Shown here one piece after another: positions 1 to 10,690 of a stretch of DNA of 64,000 nucleotides. The translations under genes and the position numbers were made by a program. Every line of letters starts with the position of its first letter. Within the stretch, counting starts at the first letter, position 1. The notes below the pieces were generated by a model. The model saw only the letters and a list, made by a program, of their open reading frames with translations, ran no database searches and was not told the origin of the DNA. The DNA comes from Erodium maritimum (taxonomy: Eukaryota; Streptophyta; Magnoliopsida; Geraniales; Geraniaceae). The stretch lies in the NCBI GenBank assembly GCA_963921825.1, contig OY997591.1:40073825-40137824 (forward strand). The letters run 5' to 3'.

Positions 1-189
1 GTGCACAATATTTTGTCCACGTCGTTTGGCTATCCTTATGAATCGTCCACGCACTTCTGTTAGAAAAATTAATGGAATATTCCATTTCTGTTATACATGT
101 GCAGTTAAAGTATAACTGAAATGACCATTTTACCCTTATCATGAATCTTTTGACTTTTCTTTTTGACTTTTGCATGAGACATTACCATT

Positions 190-256
190 CTAGATAATCA
201 ATGGCCCAGATTAGTTCTACGTTCTGACCCGAAATAGGGTTTGTACTTGATTGTTC

Positions 257-258
<2 letters not shown>
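190..258. mobile_element. Truncated right end of TA-targeted TIR family B
   Basis: This segment matches the right-hand terminus of the complete copies at 302-561 and 2233-2491, including the end GTTTGTACTTGATTGTTCCC. It abuts a (TA)n tract. Its left half is missing. Confidence 0.6.

Positions 259-301
<43 letters not shown>
259..301. repeat. (TA)n microsatellite between TIR elements
   Basis: A run of TA dinucleotides separates the truncated family B end from the complete copy that begins at 302. Confidence 0.9.
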
Positions 302-303
<2 letters not shown>

Positions 304-558
304 ATAACAATCAGGTACAAACTTGTATCTTTCGTCAGAACGTAGAACTATCAATCTGGGCCCTTGGATCGTAGAATTAATGGCCCAGATTTAATGCATA
401 TCTTTTAATATCTTTTTAATTAATGCATATATTGTAATTGATTTCGTAATCAATCACCACCCCCTCCCCTGAATTTCGGTGGCCATCCGATCTAGTTAAT
501 CAATGGCCCAGATTAGCTCTACGTTCTGACCCGAAATAAGGTTTGTACTTGATTGTTC

Positions 559-561
<3 letters not shown>
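302..561. mobile_element. TIR element, family B copy 1 (260 bp)
   Basis: The ends are inverted repeats of about 48 bp. The left end reads GGATAACAATCAGGTACAAA, and the reverse complement of the right end reads GGGGAACAATCAAGTACAAA. Pairing continues inward through a GTCAGAACGTAGA block. The interior has no ORF. (TA)n lies on both sides, so insertion was at TA or within a TA microsatellite. The arrangement resembles MITEs, and (TA)n-flanked elements such as Micron in rice are a known parallel; family membership is not shown. A second copy is at 2233-2491. Confidence 0.75.

Positions 562-593
<32 letters not shown>
562..593. repeat. (TA)n microsatellite
   Basis: A TA tract separates family B copy 1 from element C. 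Confidence 0.9.
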
Positions 594-596
<3 letters not shown>

Positions 597-850
597 AAGC
601 TTTCAGGTACACACCACTCTTAGGATACAAATATGCGAACACCATGTAAATATGCGCAAAAAAATGTAATTACATTTTATTTTAGAGATATTATATTTTG
701 TTTATGTAAATCAAAAATAGGATAGCGTAACGTAAATGTAAATCGGAAATATAAATCTACAGAAATAATTTGTAATTACATTTTAGTTCCGCAGATTTAC
801 ATGGTTCGCACCGTTTGTATTTTAAGGAAATGTGTACCTGAAAGCTATCC
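594..850. mobile_element. TIR element C (257 bp)
   Basis: Inverted termini of about 58 bp: the left end GGGAAGCTTTCAGGTACACA pairs with the right end, whose reverse complement is GGATAGCTTTCAGGTACACA. The interior is unrelated to families B and D. TA is present at 592-593 and at 851-852, which fits a TA target duplication. The element abuts the left arm of the larger foldback element at 853-2206 and may have replaced the outermost bases of that arm. Confidence 0.7.
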
Positions 851-852
851 TA

Positions 853-2206
853 TGCGAACCTGCGAACTCAACAACAACATGACACGTGTCGCGCTTAGAA
901 ATGCTCATCTTTTTTTTCCCACCAAGTTTATTAATTTAATTTTTCCCGCTTTGTTTCAACTCCGATTTAATTTTTTTTTTGTGCCAATATTCTTATTTTT
1001 TCAAGAGCTTTCTAACAAGTAGTGGATTGCATATATTTTAATGTGTTTTTAAATACGTGTGTGGATGTGTGAATATGAGTGCGAAAAAGTGTGATGTGTT
1101 TTTGCAAATTTAGTGTATATGGTTTGCGGATTTAGTGTATATGGTTTGCGAAATTAGTGTGTTTTGCAAATTTAGTGTATATGGTTTGCGGATTTAGTGT
1201 ATATGGTTTGCGTATTTAGTGTATATGGTTTGCGAATTTAGTGTATATGGTTTGCGAATTTAGTATAATTTTCACACTTTACTAAAACTAAATCTTTGTC
1301 AAATAATGAGACACTCATTGTAGAATATTGTAGCATGGAGGAAGTATATGTATACTACTAAGACTTTAAATAAATTTATGATAAATGTTGGAGTCATAAC
1401 TTGCATATAATTTTAAAACCTGGAATTGGAGTTAATCTTATTGATTTATTAGAAGATTATCTAATTTGAGGATGATAAATCTTCAATAAGCAACTTACTG
1501 TATATGGTAGGAAAGTTTAAATGACATTAATATTTGTAATCTTATATTCAAACATGGAGTTGAACCATATATATTATTTAGTATGCAACTATCAGTATAT
1601 GGTAGGAAAGTTTAAATGATAAATCTTGAATAAGCAACTTATTGTATATGGTAGGAAAGTTTAAATGGCATTAATATTTGTAAGCTTATATTCAAACATG
1701 GAGTTCAATCATATATATCATATGTACATAAGCATGCAATATACTAAATTCGCAAACCATATACACTAAATTCGCAAACCATATACACTAAATCCGCAAC
1801 CCATATACACTAAATTTGCAAAACACACTAAATTCGCAAACCATATACACTAAATTCGCAAATCATATACACTAAATCTGCAAATCATATACACTAAATC
1901 TGCAAACCATATACACTAAATTTGCAAAACACATCACACTTTTCGCACTCATATTCACACATCCACACACTTATTCAAAAACACATCAAAATATATGCAA
2001 TCCACTACTTGTTAGAAAGCTCTTGAAAAAATAAGAATATTGGCGCAAGAAAAAATGAAATCGGAGTTGAAACGAAACGGGAAAAATCGAATTAATAAAC
2101 TTGATTATAAAAAAAGGGGGGCATTTTCTGAGCGCGACACATGGCGCAATCTGGTTGAGTTCGCATGTTCACACCATAACTCATGGTTCGCACCTGATTG
2201 CTCTCC
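853..2206. mobile_element. Foldback element with long inverted arms and arm-internal tandem repeats
   Basis: The left arm (853-1265) and right arm (1741-2206) are inverted copies of each other. Landmarks are GCGAACTCAAC at the outer end and a CCAATATTCTTATTTTTTCA block followed by a GTGGATTGCATATATTTT block. The inner part of each arm is a minisatellite of about 22-23 bp (unit GTGTATATGGTTTGCG plus AATTTA), with about six units on the left and seven on the right. The loop holds a direct repeat of about 100-130 bp (1467-1567 and 1617-1715). No coding region is visible. The right end CTCTCC is followed by (TA)n. The arm module is shared with the element at 45252-46569. Confidence 0.75.
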
Positions 2207-2232
2207 TATATATATATATATATATATATATA
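2207..2232. repeat. (TA)n microsatellite
   Basis: A TA tract separates the foldback element from family B copy 2. Confidence 0.9.
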
Positions 2233-2491
2233 GGATAACAATCGGGTACAAACTTCTATCTTTCGTCAGAACGCAGAACTTTCAATCTGGGCCCTTGGAT
2301 CATATAATTAAAGGCCCAGATTTAATGCATATCTTTTAATATCTTTTTAATTAATGCATATCTTGTAATTGATTTCGTAATCAATCACCCCCCCCCCCCT
2401 GAATTTCGGTGGCCATCCGATCTGGATAATCAATGGCCCAGATTAGTTCTACGTTCTGACCCGAAATAGAGTTTGTACTTGATTGTTCCCC
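2233..2491. mobile_element. TIR element, family B copy 2 (259 bp)
   Basis: A full-length second copy of the 302-561 element with the same termini and the same interior (TTTAATGCATATCTTTTAAT, then a C-run near 2388). TA tracts lie on both sides. Confidence 0.75.
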
Positions 2492-2505
2492 TATATATAT
2501 ATATA
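2492..2505. repeat. Short (TA)n tract
   Basis: Seven TA units separate family B copy 2 from family D copy 1. Confidence 0.8.
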
Positions 2506-2854
2506 GGGTGGCTATACAGTAAAAATCATCCTTATTGTGAAAACTACGAACCAATCTAAGCCACAGGATGCGGTCAAAGTGACGTCAGCAGAGCGCGCGC
2601 GATGCTAACACGTGGCAGATTCCCGCGCGCGTGAGCGTGTTGACCACGTGCGCGCACGGTGCTAATAGTTTGGCGCGCAGAGTGCTAATAGTTTAGCACA
2701 GTGCCAACCTATTAGCACTGTGCGCCCAAACTATTAGCACTATGCGCGCCACGTGTCAGCACTGTGCGCGCGCACCAGCAGCGCGCGCGCCCACGTGTCA
2801 GCAGCTGGTGAGTTCGTAGTTTGCACAATAAGGGGTGGTTTGTACCTGATACCA

Positions 2855-2858
<4 letters not shown>
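2506..2858. mobile_element. TIR element, family D copy 1 (353 bp, GC-rich core)
   Basis: The left end GGGTGGCTATACAGTAAAAA pairs over about 48 bp with the right end, whose reverse complement begins GGGTTGGTATCAGGTACAAA. The core is strikingly GC-rich for this AT-rich neighbourhood. It holds runs of GCGCGC, several ACACGTGGC/CACGTGTCAGCA boxes and alternating CTATTAGCAC/GTGCTAATAG words that can fold into hairpins. No ORF is convincing. Copies 2 and 3 follow at 2898 and 3284 in the same orientation. Confidence 0.75.

Positions 2859-2897
<39 letters not shown>
2859..2897. repeat. (TA)n microsatellite
   Basis: A TA tract of about 19 units separates family D copies 1 and 2. Confidence 0.9.
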
Positions 2898-2899
<2 letters not shown>

Positions 2900-3261
2900 T
2901 AGCTATCCAGTAAAAACCACCATTATTGTGCAAACTACAAACTCACCAGGTGCTGACACGTGGCGCGCACAATGCTGATAGTTTGCGCAGCACGGTGCTA
3001 ATAGTTTGCGTGCACAGTGTTGATATTTTGCATTTGTGTTAAACTATTAGCACCGTGTTGCGCAAACTATCAACACTGTGCGTGCCACGTGTCAACACCT
3101 GGTGAGTTCGTAGTTTGCACAATAAGGTGCGGTGTTTTATATATTTATTGTCCACGTGTCAGCATCTGGTGCGCTCTGCTGACATCACTTTGGGGGATCC
3201 TATGGCTCTCGTGGGTTCGTAGTTTGCACAATAAAGGGGGGTTTGTACCTGATACCAACCC
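2898..3261. mobile_element. TIR element, family D copy 2 (364 bp)
   Basis: Its termini match family D (left GGTAGCTATCCAGTAAAAAC; right end GATACCAACCC). The core is rearranged compared with copies 1 and 3: it has lost most of the GCGCGC runs but keeps CACGTGTCA boxes and CTATTAGCAC-type words. Confidence 0.7.
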
Positions 3262-3283
3262 TATATATATATATGTATATATA
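3262..3283. repeat. (TA)n tract
   Basis: A TA tract with one interruption separates family D copies 2 and 3. Confidence 0.85.
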
Positions 3284-3636
3284 TAGGGTAACTATCCAGT
3301 AAAAACCATCCTTATTGTGCGAACTACGAACCAATCTAAGCCACAGGATGCGGTCAAAGTGACGTCAGCAGAGCGCGCGCGATGCTGACACGTGGCCGCT
3401 TCGCGCGCGCCTCTGCCCGCGCGCGTGAGCGTGTTGACCACGCGCGCGCATAGTGCTAATAGTTTGGGCGCACAGTGCTGATAGTTTAGCACAGTGCCAA
3501 ACTATTAGCACTGTGCGCCCAAACTATTAGCACTATGCGTGCCACGTGTCAGCACTGTGCGCGCGCGCCCACGTGTCAGCACTTGGTGAGTTCGTAGTTT
3601 GCACAATAAGGGGTGGTTTGTACCTGATACCAACCC
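3284..3636. mobile_element. TIR element, family D copy 3 (353 bp)
   Basis: Nearly identical to copy 1 (2506-2858) in termini, length and core, including the GCGCGC runs, the CACGTG boxes and the CTATTAGCAC/GTGCTAATAG inverted words. It is followed by (TA)n and then the AT-rich interior of the outer element. Confidence 0.75.
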
Positions 3637-3658
3637 TATATATATATATATATATATG
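3637..3658. repeat. (TA)n tract at the end of the cluster
   Basis: The last TA tract of the cluster; beyond it the outer element resumes. Confidence 0.85.
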
Positions 3659-4005
3659 TTAAATTTAAAAAAAAAACTGATTTTTTGTATTTTAAAAAAA
3701 AAACTCTGATTTTTATTTATTTTTTAAATTAAAATATGAATTTTTGAATTTCAAACCAAAAGGGAAAAATTGAGGGTATATCAGTCTTTTAACTCATTCT
3801 TATTTTTTAATTTCAAACCAAAAGGGCAAAATTGTCAATTCAGGTTCTGCTATTACACTTTTCTAACATAAGTGCGTGGACGATTCATAAGGGTAGCCAG
3901 ACGACGTGGATAAAACATTGTGCATTATTTCCTTTGTGGACGAAACATTAGTGCATGTTTTGACAATTATCCCTATAATATATAATGAAATGAACCAATT
4001 ATACT

Positions 4006-4572
4006 GCTTTGTCATGTATTGAGGGCTTTTGTTGGTTTGTCTCAGGTTTTGTTCTTGGGGGTCAATTTTCTCCTTCTGATTGATTGCTACAAGAAACATT
4101 ACAGATCACTCCTTGCCGAAAAGACTTGCTATATATTTAGTGCTTACTCGATCCTAAAGGAAAAGGAATACATTTCTATTTCCTTGTAAAGGATCTCTCT
4201 TCAGGGCTTGCTGCAACAGTACCCTCTTGTAGTTTTGCTGCTGAAATTTCAGTTCACCTTCAGTTCAAAGAGGTTTCTTGTGCTCCAAGGCATCGAGCTC
4301 CATCTTCATCACACATTCATGCCGCCTCTTTTGCCAATCCCTAAGGGCTTCACAAGATGCTTCTCAATCAGATTCTTATGCTTAGTAATTTTGGGGGTTA
4401 CTTTCATAGTTTCATATAATTACCCTTTTCTTTTGTAACTTTTTGGTCGATTCCGCTTGTAATTGGTATCTCAACACTCTTGTACTGTCTCTGTAGCTAG
4501 AGACATTTGTCCTCTCTTTTCAACATTTGAAAAGAGGGAGATTTATAATATTGCTTTGCTGATAAAAAAAAA
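4006..4572 (+). mobile_element. 5'-truncated LINE 3' end with perfect 13-bp TSD
   Basis: The segment ends in GCTTTGCTGATA followed by a poly(A) run. It is flanked by an exact 13-bp duplication AACCAATTATACT at 3993-4005 and 4573-4585. These are the marks of target-primed reverse transcription. The 567 bp are 3' untranslated LINE sequence (a TTTGTAACTTTTTGG region and an AAAGAGGGAGATTTATAATA stretch before the tail), and no coding domain is visible. The same tail motif, GCTGATA(A)n, ends the segments at 5414, 25010 and 52769, and is inverted at 53213. Confidence 0.85.
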
Positions 4573-4689
4573 AACCAATTATACTATCCAACGCTTTTAA
4601 ATTTGTTTTGATCAGATGTCATATTGAATATGTAACTCAAATCTTATATAATGACCTTCTATATGACGTCCTTCAACTTCCTCAGGCCT

Positions 4690-4833
4690 AAGAATATTGC
4701 TTCTCACCATCGACCACAGCAAAGCCTACATGGAACAAGCTTATTTGATCATCCATAGCAACAACACTTAGCATGTGTCCACGATACATACTTTTTGAGA
4801 ATGTTTCATCAACACAAAACGCTAGGTGACACA
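4690..4833 (-). pseudogene. Fragment of a Mutator-like (MULE) transposase
   Basis: Minus-strand translation gives LAFCVDETFSKSMYRGHMLS followed by VVAMDDQISLFHVGFAVVDG. This is the start of the MULE transposase core: first catalytic Asp in the CVD-x-TF context, then the conserved VVAMD and FAVVDGE strands. The frame stops after about 45 codons, and no other catalytic residues follow. Sequence to about 5000 on the same strand may be upstream coding remnants but is too degraded to assign. It differs from the transposase at 26787-32130, so it is an independent relic. Confidence 0.65.
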
Positions 4834-5269
4834 ATCAGAATCCACGTTTATAGGCTCAAACAGAAAATAAATAATATAGGAATCGACCCTCATGTCGATA
4901 GTGTTTATTTTGAAGATCGAATCCACAACTATGCTCCCTATTGTATGATACAGTCTCAAATATGGTAGACCACACTATTCCTCCTAGATGCTTATCACAA
5001 TACAGGGTTAATTTTGTACTCTATTACACTCTTCATGCTACATCTACAAGCAAAATCTTCGATTAAGAGCACTTCCACTTCAGCCTCTAGATTCAACATC
5101 TTCTGGGCAATGGCATAACACTTACTTTAAACATTGGAAAACTTGTCAATGTGGTTTTAAGAGCTCTAGAACTCTACAAGGATTGATTGGGTTCTGTGAA
5201 ACTAGGCAGTTGAGAACACTTTTCAAGTGGGGTTTGGTTAGAACATCTTGTTCTAAGTGAGTTGGTTTT

Positions 5270-5414
5270 TTTGAGTAGTTTACTTTATCTCTCCCTTACA
5301 GTCGCCACTTGATTGACTTGGGGATGTTTTTGTTTGTTCTGTAACAAGTACTTGGTTACTCGTGTCTCTTTTCCCTCAAAAGAGGTATTAATATATTTGC
5401 TTTGCTGATAAAAA
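5270..5414 (+). mobile_element. Second LINE-type 3' end
   Basis: The sequence ends in ATATTTGCTTTGCTGATA plus an A-run, the same tail as the LINE at 4006-4572. It has the AAAAGAGGTATTAATA stretch typical of these LINE ends. I cannot find its TSD or its 5' border; some of 4840-5270 may belong to it. Confidence 0.5.
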
Positions 5415-6020
5415 AAGAATTATTACCGAAAAAATACCACACGCACCTTTGGACCAAACTTCTTAACTATATACTTACAATGATGAATGATCACATGAAT
5501 TATTATTTTATATCTCGTATTTATCTTTCTTCCCAAATTTTTGTGAAAGGTTTTTTTTGGAAAACTAGCATGAATTAAAATCTAAAGTGTCACGCCCCAA
5601 ATCCGGTTATCGCCCGGACCTGAGGCATGACTAGTGATAACATGAATAAAAGAGAAAGAAATTCAATAATAAGTTCCTGAAAAACTCCAATAATGAAAAC
5701 AAATCCGCAAAAACTGAGTTCAAAACATAATAACCCTCCGGGGGTGTAATAATAATCCTCCACAAGTTTTGTCCAAAACATAAAAGTGTAAAGTACGAAG
5801 TCTCTATCACGCACCCACACCGAGAAGCTCCCGATCTTCTACTCCTCAATCAAGCCTGTAAACACAACGGTAATTCATAGGGTTGAGCTTGCGCTCAGTA
5901 GGGAAAACACATAACAAAGTGGACCTTAAACTCAATAATTTCAACAGCAAAGTCAACATATAAAACTTAACAAACACAGGCAATAGGTAAACCGATCAAT
6001 TCCGTGGCACATGGAGTCAC

Positions 6021-7709
6021 TGTTGGGTCTCGAGGTAGGGTTGGAGATGAACCAACTCGCAGCGGAAAATCAAGGAAAACCAAGAGACGATTAAAACCAT
6101 GAAACAACTAACAAAGAATGGATTCACAAGAGAAAAATTCAGCACTAGTTCTTACCAAAACAAGAACACCGGGTAACTAATGATTGGCTTGAGTCTCCAA
6201 GACGCCTACGTATCCACATGGGAATCAAAGCCACGTAGTTCTTCTCTTTGAGGACTCAAGAACACAAAAAATGGAGGTGGGAGCTTGCCAAACCCGAAAT
6301 TGCAAGGGAAGGGAGAGAGAAGTTGTGTTTCCTATTCTTGTCTTGTGTTTGTTATGTTGAAAAAAGATGACTTAAACATAACAAAACCCATACTTGTCCA
6401 ACTAAAGGCATGGGACAAGTATGGTGTCAAGTAAGGTGTAAATAGGACAAAGTATGGCAAGACAAGATTAGGTTAGGTGGTGAATCACCAACACCTTAAT
6501 CCTTGTCTTGCTTACTTAGTACTAATTAATCAAGACTTGATTAATTAGTTCCATGGGCCTTGGTTGCATGGGCCTTTCATGGGCCTCTTGGAACATGGCC
6601 CGTGGCCATTTCCAACGAGGTCCCGTGATTCGCTCATCGCCTCCATGTCTTCCATACCGGAAATGTCCAACATTATCCGACGCGATCAATCCCAAGACTC
6701 CAAGCCTTGTCTCGATCCGTTAAGTCCTATTCACTTACGGGAATATGACCCAAAACCCAGTTTTGGTCATGTCCCGAGACAACTCCCTTTTGGCCATTCT
6801 CCATAAATGTGTCAATGAGTTTCATCCTCCGGTGTGACCCTTAGGTTTATGCATGTCAATAGATCAACGTAAAATCCCATTTTACTTGATCCTATTTAAG
6901 TGGCAACTAACGAGACTTTAGTATTGCCTGACACTGCATAGCGAATCGACCCTGTCGATTCTAACCTTTCCGTCGTCCCTGTCATTATCCTTTTATCTCC
7001 GATATCCTGATTGAGATAAGGCATAGAGCCGTCATCCTTATTATTCTCAATCACCGTTCCTTGATATGTGAGATGACTGAAGATATGATACCCAGTATCA
7101 TGTGCATGGCCATGCTATTCTTCCAGTCACTCTCGATCAAGTGGCCGAGAACCGATATCTTTCCCATACCTTAGTATGAGGGATAAATCCCTTAGCCGTC
7201 TTTCGTGTCACTCATGTAGCCCGTCCCCAAGCCAATCCTGGCCGTTATGGAAGCCCTGTTACGGACAACGTTAGGCTCAGGTCAAACTCAGTTGTTGACT
7301 ACATAGCGATCACAAAGACTCCTTGGTCTAAGGATACATGACAAGCTACAACACTGAATATGTTCATGACTTAATCTATGGCACATATTCAGGGCGGGTC
7401 GTCTAATATCATGTCCCACATGATATCTATGATCAGACTCCGGAATCCCATTCCAATGACTAACAGAACGTAAGCCATAAAGAGCCATATTTCATACTAG
7501 TCGCTTCTAGTGAAGCTTTGTTGACTAGGGACCCATCGAGTGTGATCTATCTCGATCTATGGTTCTATTCGCATGGTGGGCATAGATCAGAGCACACATC
7601 GATATATTACTCCAACACATAAGTAATATAAAGCCGCTTTAATTTTATTGCTAACGATGATATATACATTTGGACATTTAGGATTGAACTACGGGCACTA
7701 AGACTAACA
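6021..7709 (-). repeat. Copia 3' LTR (1689 bp)
   Basis: On the plus strand it starts TGTTGGGTCTCGAGGTAGGG and ends GGCACTAAGACTAACA, so TG..CA in both readings. The length equals that of the right copy, and the stretches compared read the same, including identical spurious ORFs at equal offsets (6775 bp). Confidence 0.95.
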
Positions 7710-7722
7710 ATCTCCCACTTGC
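7710..7722 (-). other. Copia polypurine tract
   Basis: The minus strand reads GGCAAGTGGGAGAT directly before the 3' LTR. This is the purine-rich plus-strand primer site typical of plant copia elements and it fixes the element's orientation. Confidence 0.8.
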
Positions 7723-7860
7723 CCTAGTTCCAATCTAAACTCCAATATGTCCCCATCGACTTTACATGTCTAACATGTTCAGGCAGTGACATTGCCTTAG
7801 TCAAAGGGTTGGCTATGTTATCATCTGTTGCAATATCGGTTATCTTCACTTCACCTCAGT

Positions 7861-10690
7861 TCAGTATTTATCTGATGAGGTGGATACGCCGCAGTACATG
7901 TTTGGATTTGTTATGCGATCTAGGCTTTTAGCTTGCGCAATGGCCCTTGTGTTGTCGCAAAATGGATTCACCGGACTGGATGGGTTTTTAATTACACCCA
8001 GCCCTGCCATGAATTTCCAAATCCACATAGCCTCCTTAGCTGCCTCTGCAGCATCCATGTACTTGCCCTCTGTCGTAGATTCGGCAATGGTATCTTGCTT
8101 TACGCTTTCCCAGCTAAAGCTCTGCCATTCAGCGTAAACACATATCCTGATTGACTTCTAAAGTCATCTGGATTTGTCTTGGAAAACTAGCGTCTACTCA
8201 TCCTTCGACGACTAGTTCAGCATCATCTTTCCCCCGGGTTAGAATGATGTCTACTGGTACAACATAAGGCTTACGAGACGTCTGGTCTCATACATGTCAT
8301 GGCATATATGATCGATCCTGCCCCCAGGCGCATAGGATTCTCATCATCCTTTTCAGCTCATCAGGTGTCTTAGGACACTGAGTCTTGCTGAGATGAATGC
8401 CATGACTAGTGGGTAAGAGTCCTTTCTTTGAATCGAGCATTAAGAACCTACTCAATGCCTTGTTCACATAGGTTCCCTGACTTAAATCCAAGACCATCTT
8501 GGTGCGATCTCTACATATCTTAATCCTTAAGATATGAGAAGCATCACCTAAGTCCTTTATTGAAAAACACTTCCTCAACCAAGCTTTAGTCTCGTGCAAG
8601 GTTGGGATGTCGTTTTCAATGAGAACCAGAAAGGTAATATTGCTCCCACTAGCCTTCTTATAAACGCAAGATTCATCCTCGTTCTTGATTAAGCCAAATC
8701 CAATTACAGCTTCATCAAAACGAAGGATCCAACTCCGAGAAGTTCGTTTCAATCCAGAAATGGATTTCAACAACTTATAAATCTTTCCTTTATTCTTCGG
8801 ATCGTCAAAACCTTTGGGCCAAGACATACAAACGTACTCAGTCAAATTTCCATTTAGGAAAGCGGTTTTGACATCCACTTGCCATATCTCGTAATTATGA
8901 TACGCAGTTATGTCAAGAAGAATTTGGATCGATTTTGACCATAGCCACTAAGGAGAAGGTTTCCTCATAGTCAATCCATTGGATCTGCCTATAACCTTTC
9001 GCCACCAGTTGAGCTTTGTAGGTCAGAGGGTTGCCGTCCATGTCCATCTTCACCTTGAAGATCCATTTGCATCCTATGGTCCTCACACCATTGATGGGAT
9101 CAACCGGTTCCCAGACTCGGTTGTCTGACATGGATTGCATTTCCTCCCTCATGGCTCCCAGCCATAACTCGGAGTTGGGCCCATCCACGACTTCCTGAAA
9201 GGTGGCTGGATCATCGTGATCCACCATGACTTCATTGTCACCTCCGGATACCATATCTTGGAGGTGGAAGATTGATCCTTTCAAATCGCCTTGGACCTTC
9301 CAGAATTGTAACAGGAATTGGTTCTTACTCTACGACAATCTCTGGCTCCTTTCTACTGGGTTGCCAATTGGTTTAGACAGATCTGTACCATCCTGAATTT
9401 CTTCGAGATGCACAGTCCTCCCAATGACGTCTTTGGAAACAAAACTTCTTTTCCATAAAGACCCCACCCCAAGCGACGAACACCATGTTCTCACTGGAAT
9501 TGTAGAAATAGTATCCCCTTGTTGCTTTGGGATACCACACGAAGGTGCATATCTCAGATCTTGGTTCGAGCTTAGTCGAAACCAAATGTTTCACATAAGC
9601 CTCGCAACCACAAATCTTTAGGAAGGACAAAGCGGGCATCATCCCGTACCATTTTTAAAATGGTGTCCCTTCCACACCATTCGTCGAAGCCCGATTCACT
9701 ATGAATGCGGTCGTCTCTAGAGAAAAACCCCTAAAAGAGATTGGGAGATCAGTCCAACTAATCATGGAACAGACCATTGTCTAACAATGTCCGATTTCTC
9801 CGTTTGGCTACACCTTTCAACTACAGTGACCTAGGAGGAGTCCATTCCAAAAGGATCCCATTCTCTTTTAGATGATCTAATAACTCTGTGGTCAAGTATT
9901 TTCCACCTCGATCCAATCGAAGTGCCTTAATACCTTTGTCGAGCTGGTTTTCTACTATAGTCTTAAACTCTTTGAATTTATCAAAAGCTTCAGACTTATG
10001 TCTCACCGAATAGACATAACCATATTTACTGTAATCATCAGTAAATGTGATAAAGTAGCTAAAACCCATCCTGGTAAGTGAACTTATTGGTCTACACACA
10101 TTCGAGTGTATCAGCCCCAATAATTCACCCGCCCTTTCATCGCGATCGATAAAGGGCACTTTAGTCATTTTGCCCATCAAACAAACCTTGCACCTATCGA
10201 TCGAATGGAATTCGAATGAACCTGAAAGCCCGCACTTCTGAAGTGCTGATAGGCGCTTCTTGTTTATGCGACCCAAATGACAGTACCATAACAGAGTTAG
10301 GTTTAAATCGTTGGATTTAGACCTCTTGGTATTAACGGAATATATAGAACTTGAGGCATTGTTACCCATATCTAATATGTACAATCCTCCAACCATGTCA
10401 GTACTGGTATAAAACATATCATTGCATAGAACATTGAAAACTCCATTTCCAATATTAACATTATATCCTTCCTTGTCAAACACGGATACAGATATAATAT
10501 TCCTACTAAAAGTAGGTATGCAATATACATTATACAATACTAAGACAAGGCCTCTTGGCAAAGCAAGACTCATGGATCCTACAGCAGTTGCCACAACTCT
10601 GAGGTCCATTTCGTGCTTTCCAAATCTCTCTTACTTTCAGCCACCATATATTAGTGCATGTGTGAGATTCAGTCATGGTATCTAATACCC
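7861..10690 (-). pseudogene. Copia pol pseudogene (protease, integrase, RT, RNase H)
   Basis: In reading order on the minus strand: a protease-like WVLDT region (near 10700-10660) without a clear DSG motif. Next, the integrase zinc finger and core (10609-9821; LLWYCHLGRINKKRLSALQK, then CKVC) with the first catalytic Asp replaced by Asn in IHSNVCRP and a later LDRGGKY. Then an integrase C-terminal segment (9642-9373, LSFLKICGCEAYVKHLVSTK), the N-terminal RT region (9284-8913, VWEPVDPINGVRTIGCKWIF) and the RT palm (8878-8297, MDVKTAFLNGN). RNase H remnants (8058-7861, DAAEAAKEAMWIWKFMAGLG) follow. Segments lie in different frames with stops between them. The RT YVDD active site is missing: around 8605-8640 FLVL is followed directly by IENDIPTL. 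No functional polyprotein can be made. Confidence 0.9.

Larger units (their letters stand above)
1..3975. mobile_element. Outer inverted-repeat element hosting a nested TIR cluster (left end outside window)
   Basis: Bases 1-70 reappear as a reverse complement at about 3858-3931 (for example AAGTGCGTGGACGATTCATA on the right arm), so the block between them is the inside of one inverted-repeat element. Its left terminus lies upstream of the window. Its right terminus is near 3970, just before the LINE insertion. The interior near both arms (60-190 and 3660-3860) is AT-rich and non-coding. All the other elements up to 3658 are inserted into it. No transposase is visible, so this is a non-autonomous element. 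The superfamily is not determined because the TSD cannot be read. Confidence 0.65.

Noticed and set aside
2040..3492. ORFs containing runs of Ile-Tyr (for example 2040-2339, 2712-2933, 3017-3286)
   Set aside because: They are translations of (TA)n tracts and of TIR elements, and do not continue as proteins in other copies.
6564..6806. 80-codon ORF found twice (also 13339-13581)
   Set aside because: It lies entirely within the copia LTR and is duplicated only because the LTR is.
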